DNA from: Bacteroidota bacterium | Lineage (GTDB): Bacteria > Bacteroidota > Ignavibacteria > Ignavibacteriales > Ignavibacteriaceae | Length of the DNA stretch: 16,815 bases | Assembly (NCBI GenBank): GCA_021790055.1 | Contig: JAJYIL010000011.1 | Location: 1 to 16,815 of the forward strand | Reading direction: 5' to 3' | In this document: positions 1 through 6,306 of the stretch, one piece after another | How the letters are laid out: each line of letters opens with the position of its first letter | How positions within the stretch are numbered: position 1 is the stretch's first letter | Position numbers and translations under genes: made by a program | Notes under the pieces: model-generated | Database searches by the model: none | What the model was told of the DNA's origin: nothing | What the model saw: the letters and a program-made list of their open reading frames with translations, nothing else

Positions 1-231
1 CTTGCGAACTATACTTTTTCCAAGCATCTCAGCATACTTAAAGAGGCGGGCTTCATATTGGAAGAAAAGAACGGAAAGTGGGTTAACTACTTGATAAATT
101 CTAAGCCAACCGACCCACGGATAGCTCCAATAATGTCTTCCTTAGATTACTGGATTGCCGATGAGAAGACTATTATCGATGATAAGAAAAAAATAAAGCA
201 CCTGGACCGCACCATAATCTGTTGCGGCTGA
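1..231 (+). CDS. arsR: ArsR-family transcriptional repressor, 3' part only
   Basis: The reading frame is open from base 1 to the TGA at 229-231, giving the last 76 residues; the start lies outside the window. The visible part begins in the recognition helix of a winged helix-turn-helix (SKHLSILKEAGFI, residues 7-19) and continues into the wing (EEKNGKWVNYLIN), the pattern of the ArsR/SmtB family. The protein ends in ICCG, with a vicinal cysteine pair at visible residues 74-75. By analogy with ArsR proteins that bind As(III) through C-terminal cysteines, this pair may be the inducer site; that is inference. It lies directly upstream of an acr3 remnant and arsM, so it is probably the arsenite-responsive repressor of this operon. 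Family assignment is good, but the N-terminal half cannot be checked. Confidence 0.85.
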   Translation, partial: LANYTFSKHLSILKEAGFILEEKNGKWVNYLINSKPTDPRIAPIMSSLDYWIADEKTIIDDKKKIKHLDRTIICCG

Positions 232-247
232 TTTTTTTTACTCTAAC

Positions 248-267
248 ATTTCGTATTTTGACGAAAT
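248..267. promoter_or_regulatory. Perfect inverted repeat between arsR and acr3, candidate ArsR operator
   Basis: ATTTCGT (248-254) and ACGAAAT (261-267) form a perfect 7-bp inverted repeat around a 6-bp spacer. It sits 17 bp after the arsR stop and 26 bp before the acr3 start. ArsR-family repressors bind short inverted repeats close to the promoters of their own operons, so this is a plausible operator. A TATTTTG string inside it resembles a Bacteroidota -7 element that is one base short. It lacks the downstream T-run of a terminator. The assignment is inference from symmetry and position. Confidence 0.45.
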
Positions 268-293
268 GACAACTTGAAAACAAAAGAATTAAA

Positions 294-653
294 ATGGAAG
301 CTTTTACCGGCAAACTTTCACTTGTAAATAGATTCCTCGCTCTGTGGATTTTTGCAGCGATGATACTCGGTGTAGCTGTAGGTTCCTTCTTTCCCGGAAT
401 TGCGAATTTCTGGAACCGGCTTAGAGGCAGAACTACAAACATCCTTATTGCCGCTGGACTGATTCTTATGATGTATCCTCCGCTTGCAAAAGGAAACAAC
501 GAATATGCCACCGGTCTTGTTGCATTCAACTCGTTGTTCCTGGTTTTCTTCTATTCATTTTATGCTTTTGTCTTTCTAGCAGTAATTCCCTCATGGCTTG
601 GATTAAAGACTTTTAATGTAGAAGAAAAAATAAATCTAGATATTATTAACTAA
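294..653 (+). pseudogene. acr3: Shortened Acr3-type arsenite permease (mini-Acr3, probable deletion remnant)
   Basis: This 119-residue frame has recognisable Acr3 segments but only about a third of the family's usual length (about 350 residues). Residues 10-66 match the N-terminus (LALWIFAAMILGV, then TTNILIAAGLILMMYPPLAK, helices 1 and 2). At residue 66-67 it jumps in frame to KGNNEYATGLVAFNSLF, which in full-length Acr3 lies near helix 5. The intervening segment, with the conserved cysteine of the ARCIAMV-type helix, is absent. After GLK (residues 103-105) the family sequence is lost and a short unrelated-looking tail ends at TAA. About three hydrophobic segments remain (14-34, 48-65, 72-99). 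Start and stop are intact, and arsM follows after 15 bp. It is probably a non-functional deletion product; a small membrane protein with a new role, or a misassembly, cannot be excluded. Confidence 0.75.
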
Positions 654-668
654 AAGAAAGGGACTAAA

Positions 669-1451
669 ATGAACACTGATAATTTAAAAGAAATCGTCAA
701 AGAGAAGTACGGACTCATAGCTTCTCAAAATAACCGGAAGTGCGGTTGCAAAACAAAAGAAATCGACTATACCATCCTTCAGAAAGATTACAAAGGCACT
801 GAAGGATACTTTAACGAAGCAGACTTAGGATTGGGCTGCGGTATGCCGACAGAGTTTGCCGGCATAAAAAAAGGCAATACAGTTGTTGACTTAGGCTCCG
901 GCGCAGGCAACGATGTTTTTGTTGCAAGAGCAATCGTTGGCGAAAAGGGCAAAGTCATCGGAATAGACTTTACTCCCGAAATGCTTGAGAAAGCAGAAAG
1001 GAACAGACAGAAGCTTGGTTATACGAACGTTGAATTCAAGCAAGGAGAAATTGAAAGCATCCCGCTTGAAGATTCATCAGCCGACGTTGTAATTAGTAAC
1101 TGCGTTTTAAATCTTGTACCAGATAAGGGGAAAGCATTTTCCGAAATCTATAGGATTTTAAAACGAGGTGCCCACTTCTGCGTTTCTGATATCGTATTGA
1201 AGGGCGAGCTTCCGGTAGAAATCAAGAAGTCCGCTGAGATGTATGCAGGATGCGTTTCCGGCGCACTACAGCAGGATGATTATATTGAAGCAATCTACCA
1301 TGCAGGTTTTAAGAGCGCTGAAATCAAAAAGACTGTAAACTCTCCGCTTCCGGATGAAATTCTCAGGCAATATTTGAATGAAAAACAAATTGAGGATTTT
1401 AAGAAGAAAGAATTCGGTATCTTCAGCATAACAGTTGTTGGCGTTAAATAA
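669..1451 (+). CDS. arsM: Arsenite S-adenosylmethionine methyltransferase
   Basis: A 260-residue class I SAM-dependent methyltransferase that methylates As(III) in the cytoplasm to mono-, di- and trimethylated species. The SAM-binding motif is DLGSGAGND (74-82), followed by the acidic strand end GIDFTPEML (98-106). Cysteines typical of ArsM are visible: the CGC pair region (C25, C27), C57 in LGLGCGMP, and C195 in YAGCVSGAL. C57 and C195 correspond to the arsenic-binding pair conserved across the family. The fourth cysteine seen near the C-terminus of the algal enzyme is absent here (FSITVVG), as I believe is common in bacterial forms. It lies 15 bp after the acr3 remnant, so all three ars genes probably share a transcript. 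Length is typical and the frame intact. With the exporter broken, methylation could be the remaining arsenic response of this locus. Confidence 0.93.
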   Translation: MNTDNLKEIVKEKYGLIASQNNRKCGCKTKEIDYTILQKDYKGTEGYFNEADLGLGCGMPTEFAGIKKGNTVVDLGSGAGNDVFVARAIVGEKGKVIGIDFTPEMLEKAERNRQKLGYTNVEFKQGEIESIPLEDSSADVVISNCVLNLVPDKGKAFSEIYRILKRGAHFCVSDIVLKGELPVEIKKSAEMYAGCVSGALQQDDYIEAIYHAGFKSAEIKKTVNSPLPDEILRQYLNEKQIEDFKKKEFGIFSITVVGVK

Positions 1452-1465
1452 TTTCCACGCACTTC

Positions 1466-1498
1466 AGACACCCAATGTCTCCAAGACATTAGGTGTCT
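1466..1498 (+). terminator. Hairpin downstream of arsM, probable terminator without a clear T-run
   Basis: AGACACCCAATGTCT (1466-1480) pairs with AGACATTAGGTGTCT (1484-1498): 14 of 15 positions match, with one internal C-A mismatch and a 3-base loop. It begins 14 bp after the arsM stop, where an operon end is expected. The bases after it (TAGCTAAAATT) are AT-rich but not a T-run, so it may act as an mRNA-stabilising 3' hairpin rather than a strong intrinsic terminator. Confidence 0.5.
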
Positions 1499-1555
1499 TA
1501 GCTAAAATTATATCAGATAGTTTCGATAATTGAATAACAATAAAATTTTTTAGTA

Positions 1556-1587
1556 TTTGACAAATCATCAATTAAGTATTAGTTTTG
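1556..1587 (+). promoter_or_regulatory. Bacteroidota-type promoter for the thr leader and operon
   Basis: TTTG (1556-1559) and TAGTTTTG (1580-1587) match the Bacteroidota -33/-7 pattern TTTG-N19-21-TAnnTTTG exactly, with a 20-base spacer. Transcription would start at about 1592-1595. That leaves only a few bases before the leader ATG at 1599 and would exclude the in-frame ATG at 1590. The match is seen in the sequence; that this organism's housekeeping sigma factor uses the pattern is inference. Confidence 0.6.
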
Positions 1588-1598
1588 AAATGAGTTTT

Positions 1599-1685
1599 AT
1601 GAAAGTTTCTAAACACACATATTGTCCTAAACCTTTTAAGACAACAACAACCGGTACAATGCCCACCTCTATGCATGGAGGCTGA
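1599..1685 (+). CDS. thrL: Threonine operon leader peptide (28 residues)
   Basis: A short frame of 28 codons ending at TGA 1683-1685, just upstream of thrA. Threonine makes up 7 of 28 residues and is concentrated in the stretch KTTTTGTMPTSM (codons 14-25), including four consecutive Thr codons (ACA ACA ACA ACC, 1641-1652), then ACA at 1656-1658 and ACC at 1665-1667. This is the codon bias of attenuator peptides such as E. coli ThrL: scarce charged tRNA-Thr stalls the ribosome here. The stop codon lies five bases before the second RNA segment of the attenuator, so a ribosome finishing the peptide would mask that segment. The ATG at 1599 is preferred over an in-frame ATG at 1590 because the predicted transcript starts after 1590. 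There is no Shine-Dalgarno sequence. Internal Met codons at 21 and 25 might add sensitivity to methionine, but that is speculative. Confidence 0.72.
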   Translation: MKVSKHTYCPKPFKTTTTGTMPTSMHGG

Positions 1686-1753
1686 AGCACGGTTGTATAA
1701 TTTACAAAGATAGAAATTGGAAACCGGCTTCAGAAGATGGAGCCGGTTTTTTT
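1647..1753 (+). promoter_or_regulatory. Ribosome-mediated transcription attenuator of the thrA operon
   Basis: Four segments can pair in alternative ways. Segment 1 ACAACCG (1647-1653, inside the Thr codons) pairs perfectly with segment 2 CGGTTGT (1690-1696), enclosing a smaller hairpin CCTCTA/TGGAGG (1666-1671/1676-1681). Segment 2 can instead pair through CGGTT (1690-1694) with AACCG (1722-1726), extended by AATTT/AAATT (1699-1703/1714-1718). Segment 3 AAACCGGCT (1721-1729) pairs with segment 4 AGCCGGTTT (1741-1749), a perfect 9-bp stem with an 11-base loop and a T-run to 1753, which is an intrinsic terminator. A ribosome stalled on the Thr codons would cover segment 1, free segment 2 and favour the 2:3 antiterminator. 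A ribosome reaching the stop codon would cover segment 2 and allow termination. Pairings are read from the sequence; the mechanism is inferred from E. coli thr attenuation. Confidence 0.72.
1721..1753 (+). terminator. Intrinsic terminator of the thr attenuator
   Basis: A perfect 9-bp stem (1721-1729 with 1741-1749), GC-rich in its core (CCGGC/GCCGG), with an 11-base loop and an unbroken T-run from 1747 to 1753. It lies 36 bp before thrA with no gene upstream that it could close other than the leader peptide, so it is a conditional terminator of the leader transcript. Confidence 0.8.
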
Positions 1754-1788
1754 ATTATTAATTGAAAGCTTAGCAAGAAAGAAATAAA

Positions 1789-4245
1789 ATGAAGATTCTT
1801 AAATTCGGCGGTTCGTCTGTAGGCGATGCCGAAAGAATAAAGCATGTAATTGAAATAGTAAAGCAGTCTGTAGAAAAGAATAAAAAGATTGCCGTCATCT
1901 TTTCTGCTTTACAGAAAGTAACCGACAATCTTTTGAAGATGAGCCAGATGGCTGCCGCTTCGAATAACGAATACATGGAATTGTTCAAGAAGTTGGAAGC
2001 GCGGCATATTTCAATAGCTCAGGAAATACTTGCTGTAAAAACTCAAAGCTCAGTTCTAGCTAATTTAAAGTTGACGCTAAACGAGCTTGAAGATGTGCTT
2101 CACGGTGTTTTCCTTGTTAAGGAGCTTTCTCCAAGGACTCAGGATTTTATTTTAAGCTTCGGAGAAAGGCTTTCCAGCATACTAATTGCACAGGCATTAA
2201 AAGATAGAAAGGTTGATTGCGAATATCTCGATGCCAGAACCTTGATCAAGACCGATGAATCTTTTGGAAGCGCCAAAGTTGATTTTAATGTTACTTACAA
2301 AGGCATAAAGAGTTATTTCAAAAGCCACCCGAAGCTTCAGGTTATTACCGGATTCATCGCATCAACTGCCGGCAACGAAACAACGACACTTGGCAGAGGC
2401 GGTTCAGATTATACGGCATCAATTTTCGGCTCGGCGCTTAATGTAAAAGAAATTGAAATCTGGACAGACGTTGACGGAGTTCTAACTGCCGATCCTAAAA
2501 AAGTTAAGAAAGCTTTCCCACTAAAGGGAATGACTTACGAAGAGGCTATGGAGCTTTCGCACTTCGGAGCTAAAGTAATCCATCCGCCGACGATGCATCC
2601 GGCAATGGAAAAGAAAATTCCTATTAGGATAAAGAATACTTTTAATCCGGAATTTGAAGGAACAGTTATTAACGGTCATACCAATGCCCATCCTTTTTCA
2701 ATCAAGGGAATTTCCTCGATTGACGACATAGCTCTGATAAGAGTACAGGGCAGCGGTATGGTTGGTGTTGCTGGCATCGCACAAAGATTATTTGCAGCAC
2801 TCGGTACCAAGCAAATAAATATAATCTTAATTACACAGGCATCATCCGAACACTCACTTTGCCTTGCAGTGCTTCCTAAGTTTTCCGCCGCAGCAAAGAA
2901 AGCAATACAGCAGGAATTCTATTACGAAATAAAAGAGAAATTAATAAACGACCCGGTTATCGAAACTAACCTTTCCATTATTGCGGTGGTTGGAGAGAAT
3001 ATGCGGAAGACTCCCGGAATCTCCGGAAGAATTTTTCAGGCACTCGGCAAGAACGGAATTAATATTATTGCAATAGCACAAGGCTCTTCAGAGCTAAACA
3101 TTTCAACGGTTATCTCGCGGGACAACGAAGCGAAAGCTTTGAACGCACTTCACGAAGCATTTTTCCTATCAATTGCAAAGACGGTAAACTTATTTGTCGT
3201 AGGTACAGGTTTAGTTGGCGGCACACTCTTGCGTCAGATAAATCAGCAAACGGAATTTTTAGCACGCGAATACTTTCTTAACGTCAAGATAATCGGTTTA
3301 GCCAACAGCCGTAAGATGCTGATTGATTCCAACAGCATAGATCCGCTATACTGGAAAGACAGACTTAACCAGGAAGGGGCTAAGACAGACCTCAACCTCA
3401 TGATAGACGAAATGAAGAAATTGAATCTTCCAAACAGCATTTTTGTCGATTGTACTGCAAGTGATAAAGTACCTTCACGCTACAAAGACGTTCTGGATTC
3501 AAGTATCTCGATTGTAACACCAAACAAGCGCGCAAATTCAGGCAAGTTTGAATATTATCTTCAGTTGAAACAAACTGCACTTAAGCATAATGTAAAGTTC
3601 TTATATGAAACTAACGTCGGCGCCGGTCTTCCAATTATCAATACTTTGAATGACCTAGTCTCAAGCGGCGATAAAGTTTTAAAGATAGAAGGAGTAATGT
3701 CCGGAACTCTCAGCTTTCTTTTCAGTTCTTATTCGAACGGGAAATCTTTCAGCCAGATAGTTCGGGCAGCTAAAGAAAAAGGCTATACCGAGCCTGATCC
3801 TCGCGAAGACCTAAACGGGATGGACGTTGCCAGGAAGCTTTTAATTCTTGCAAGAGAAACCGGATTATCTCTAGAGTTGAAAGATATTAAAGTAGAAAAC
3901 CTTGTTCCGGAAAAAGCAAGACATGCAAAATCGGTAGAAGAGTTTTTCAAAAAGCTTGAAGAGTGCGACGAAGAGCTTGAGAATAAGCGTAAGTGTTCGG
4001 AAGCTAAAGGAAACGTTCTAAGATATATCGCCTCATTGGAAAACGGCAAGGCTGAAATATCGCTTCAGGAAGTAAATGATAAGCATCCGTTTTATTCCTT
4101 ATCGGGAAGTGATAACATCTTTGCTCTTTATACAAAGCATTACCAGGACAGACCGATTGTTATAAAGGGTCCCGGTGCCGGTGCCGACGTTACTGCCGCA
4201 GGCGTTTTCGCGGACATCATTAGAATTTCAAATTATCTAAGTTAA
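1789..4245 (+). CDS. thrA: Bifunctional aspartokinase / homoserine dehydrogenase
   Basis: An 818-residue fusion matching the length of E. coli ThrA (820). It carries out the first step (aspartate to aspartyl phosphate) and third step (aspartate semialdehyde to homoserine) of the aspartate pathway in the cytoplasm. The kinase half opens with KFGGSSV (5-11), has TTLGRGGSDYTAS near 199-211 and WTDVDGVLTADPK from about 225. Residues about 310-460 form two ACT-type regulatory segments (RVQGSGMVGVAG, then VVGENMRKTPGISG), the usual site of threonine feedback inhibition. The dehydrogenase half begins with a Rossmann motif VGTGLVGG (471-478) and includes TPNKRAN (577-583), ETNVGAGLPIINTL, EGVMSGTLSFLF, GYTEPDPREDLNGMD and the C-terminal GPGAGADVTA (794-803). 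It is the first gene after the attenuator; asd starts 19 bp downstream. Frame and motifs are complete. Confidence 0.97.
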   Translation: MKILKFGGSSVGDAERIKHVIEIVKQSVEKNKKIAVIFSALQKVTDNLLKMSQMAAASNNEYMELFKKLEARHISIAQEILAVKTQSSVLANLKLTLNELEDVLHGVFLVKELSPRTQDFILSFGERLSSILIAQALKDRKVDCEYLDARTLIKTDESFGSAKVDFNVTYKGIKSYFKSHPKLQVITGFIASTAGNETTTLGRGGSDYTASIFGSALNVKEIEIWTDVDGVLTADPKKVKKAFPLKGMTYEEAMELSHFGAKVIHPPTMHPAMEKKIPIRIKNTFNPEFEGTVINGHTNAHPFSIKGISSIDDIALIRVQGSGMVGVAGIAQRLFAALGTKQINIILITQASSEHSLCLAVLPKFSAAAKKAIQQEFYYEIKEKLINDPVIETNLSIIAVVGENMRKTPGISGRIFQALGKNGINIIAIAQGSSELNISTVISRDNEAKALNALHEAFFLSIAKTVNLFVVGTGLVGGTLLRQINQQTEFLAREYFLNVKIIGLANSRKMLIDSNSIDPLYWKDRLNQEGAKTDLNLMIDEMKKLNLPNSIFVDCTASDKVPSRYKDVLDSSISIVTPNKRANSGKFEYYLQLKQTALKHNVKFLYETNVGAGLPIINTLNDLVSSGDKVLKIEGVMSGTLSFLFSSYSNGKSFSQIVRAAKEKGYTEPDPREDLNGMDVARKLLILARETGLSLELKDIKVENLVPEKARHAKSVEEFFKKLEECDEELENKRKCSEAKGNVLRYIASLENGKAEISLQEVNDKHPFYSLSGSDNIFALYTKHYQDRPIVIKGPGAGADVTAAGVFADIIRISNYLS

Positions 4246-4264
4246 ATAAATCAGAGAAGAACAT

Positions 4265-5311
4265 ATGTCATCGAATAGAATACCGGTAGGGGTGCTTGGC
4301 GCTACTGGAAGCGTCGGACAAAAATTTATTGAATTATTAAATAACCATCCGTGGTTCAGGGTTGCAGAAGTTGTAGCGTCGGAAAGATCAGCAGGTAAAA
4401 AATATAAGGATGCTGTTAATTGGATTCTCTCTTCCCCGCTTCCAAAGGATGTATCAGAGCTGGTTGTTAAAGACACCGAGCCTAACCTGGAAAGTAAAAT
4501 TGTTTTTTCAGGTTTGGATTCCAGCATTGCAGGTTCTGTTGAGGAAGCCTTTGCAAAGAAAGGCTACACTGTAGTTTCAAATTCTAAAAACCACAGGATG
4601 GATAAGGATGTCCCGCTGCTCGTGCCGGAAATAAACGGAGAACATCTTGAAATTATTAAGACACAGCAGTTCAAAGGAGGATGTATTGTTACAAATCCGA
4701 ATTGTTCTACAATAGGTATGGTGCTGGCGCTTAAGCCGCTTCAGGATAAATTCGGTCTCGAAGCAGTAAACGTTGTTACGATGCAGGCTTTATCCGGTGC
4801 CGGTTATCCAGGTGTTGCAAGTCTTGATACAATCGATAACGTTATCCCTTTTATCTCCGGTGAAGAACCTAAGCTTGAAACTGAGCCTCTCAAAATTCTC
4901 GGGACCTATAAAAATGGAAAGATTATCGACGAGCAAATTAAGATAAGCGCCCAATGCAACCGCGTTTCCGTTGTAGACGGACATCTTGAATGCGTCCAGG
5001 TTAAGCTGAAGAAGAAAGCTTCGAAGGAAGAAATAATTAGCGCATGGAGAAACTTTACTTCCGAAGCGCAGGAATTAAATCTTCCTACCGCGCCAATTCA
5101 TCCGATATATTATTTTGAAGAAGAGAAATATCCCCAGCCTAGGATTCATCGCAATATCGATAAAGGCATGGCGGCATCAGTCGGAAGACTGCGCGAGGAT
5201 CCTCTCTTCGATTATAAGTTCGTTGTGCTTTCTCATAACACGAACAGAGGTGCTGCCGGCGGCGCATTGCTTTGTGCCGAACTTATGAAGGCGAAGGGTT
5301 ATATTAAATAA
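4265..5311 (+). CDS. asd: Aspartate-semialdehyde dehydrogenase
   Basis: A 348-residue enzyme reducing aspartyl phosphate to aspartate semialdehyde with NADPH, the step between the two ThrA activities. The N-terminal nucleotide-binding motif is GVLGATGSVGQKF (9-21). The catalytic cysteine is C147 in TNPNCSTIG, followed by MQALSGAGYPG. The substrate-binding region near the C-terminus reads HNTNRGAAGGALLCAE. The QALSGAGYPG signature and length resemble the archaeal/fungal-type ASADH branch rather than the shorter E. coli-like form. It follows thrA after 19 bp and fills the missing step, so the operon takes aspartate straight to homoserine. A strong terminator starts 7 bp after its stop, separating it from thrB. 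It also serves lysine and methionine synthesis, so independent promoters would not be surprising. Confidence 0.95.
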   Translation: MSSNRIPVGVLGATGSVGQKFIELLNNHPWFRVAEVVASERSAGKKYKDAVNWILSSPLPKDVSELVVKDTEPNLESKIVFSGLDSSIAGSVEEAFAKKGYTVVSNSKNHRMDKDVPLLVPEINGEHLEIIKTQQFKGGCIVTNPNCSTIGMVLALKPLQDKFGLEAVNVVTMQALSGAGYPGVASLDTIDNVIPFISGEEPKLETEPLKILGTYKNGKIIDEQIKISAQCNRVSVVDGHLECVQVKLKKKASKEEIISAWRNFTSEAQELNLPTAPIHPIYYFEEEKYPQPRIHRNIDKGMAASVGRLREDPLFDYKFVVLSHNTNRGAAGGALLCAELMKAKGYIK

Positions 5312-5318
5312 TTTATAT

Positions 5319-5349
5319 GAGACTCACCTTGTAAGTGAGTCTCTTTTTT
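5319..5349 (+). terminator. Intrinsic terminator between asd and thrB
   Basis: GAGACTCAC (5319-5327) pairs perfectly with GTGAGTCTC (5335-5343), 9 bp with a 7-base loop, followed by six T residues (5344-5349). It lies in the 49-bp gap between asd and thrB, genes of one pathway on the same strand. It should end or strongly reduce the thrA-asd transcript. No clear alternative pairing that would disrupt it was found. Confidence 0.8.
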
Positions 5350-5360
5350 AAAAGCAGAAA

Positions 5361-6296
5361 ATGAAAAAAAGAATAAAAGTTTTTGCGCCTGCCTCGGTAA
5401 CAAATGTAAGCTGCGGCTTTGATATACTTGGCTTTGCTATTGATTATCCCGGCGATGAGCTTATCCTTCAAATAAAGGAAGAGCCCGGTGTGGTGATCTC
5501 AAAAATTACCGGTGATCATCAGCGTCTTCCGTTCGATCCTTTGAAAAACACTGCAGGGGTTTCTCTTCTTTCTTTAGTAGAACATCTTGATTTTAAAAAA
5601 GGAATTGAGATTGAAATCCACAAGAAGATGGCACTCGGAAGCGGATTAGGCTCAAGCGCTGCCAGTGCGGTTGCAAGCGTGTTTGCATTGAATGAAATTC
5701 TCGGCAAACCGCTTTCCAAAGATGAGCTTCTTCCCTTTGCACTTGAAGGAGAAAAGCTTACCTGCGGCGGTTCTCCTCATGCAGATAATGTTTCCGCTTG
5801 CCTTATGGGAGGTTTCGTAATTGTGAGAAGTCTTTCGCCGATGGATGTAATAAATATCCGAACACCTAAGAATCTATACTGTACAATCGTTCATCCTCAT
5901 CTGGAAATTAACACTGCAGATACAAGAAAGATTCTTCGTAAGCAGATTCTCTTAGCAGATGCTGTTAAACAGTGGGGCAACGTTGCCGGGCTAGTTGCAG
6001 GATTGACGAGCGGAGATTATGATTTAATAAGCCGCTCGCTTCAGGATGTAATAGTTGAGCCGATTAGATCGATCTTAATTCCCGGCTTTCATGAAATTAA
6101 GAATGCGGCAATTGACTCCGGTGCGCTGGGATGCAGCATTTCGGGTTCCGGTCCCTCGATATTTGCATTCAGCAAATCAAAAGCCATTGCCGATAAAGTC
6201 GGTTCAGCAATGATGAAAGCTCTCTCAACAATTGAAGTGGAAGGCGATCTATATATTTCAAAAATAAATCAACAAGGACCGCGGGTAATGGAATAG
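5361..6296 (+). CDS. thrB: Homoserine kinase (GHMP family)
   Basis: A 311-residue GHMP-family kinase that phosphorylates homoserine to O-phosphohomoserine with ATP. The N-terminal substrate-side motif is FAPASVTNVSCGFDILGFA (8-26). The phosphate-binding loop is MALGSGLGSSAASA (90-103), and the third GHMP motif reads GCSISGSGPSIFAFS near residue 255-270. GGSPHADNVSACLMGGF is typical of homoserine kinases. Length is normal for ThrB. The gene lies between asd and thrC, with thrC starting 10 bp after its stop. It follows a strong intrinsic terminator by 11 bp, so it depends either on read-through or on a promoter inside the end of asd, where I found no convincing match. Confidence 0.95.
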   Translation: MKKRIKVFAPASVTNVSCGFDILGFAIDYPGDELILQIKEEPGVVISKITGDHQRLPFDPLKNTAGVSLLSLVEHLDFKKGIEIEIHKKMALGSGLGSSAASAVASVFALNEILGKPLSKDELLPFALEGEKLTCGGSPHADNVSACLMGGFVIVRSLSPMDVINIRTPKNLYCTIVHPHLEINTADTRKILRKQILLADAVKQWGNVAGLVAGLTSGDYDLISRSLQDVIVEPIRSILIPGFHEIKNAAIDSGALGCSISGSGPSIFAFSKSKAIADKVGSAMMKALSTIEVEGDLYISKINQQGPRVME

Positions 6297-6306
6297 GAAA
6301 TTAAAG

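Noticed and set aside
173..529. Minus-strand frame of 118 codons over the arsR end and the acr3 remnant
   Set aside because: Antisense to recognisable Acr3 and ArsR coding sequence; no family resemblance.
1590..1598. In-frame ATG three codons upstream of the chosen leader-peptide start
   Set aside because: The best promoter match would place the transcript start after this codon. It remains possible if an upstream promoter is used.
5317..5334. Mini-frame of five codons (MRLTL) in the asd-thrB terminator, considered as a second leader peptide
   Set aside because: Too short, contains a single Thr codon, and no alternative pairing that could disrupt the hairpin was found.
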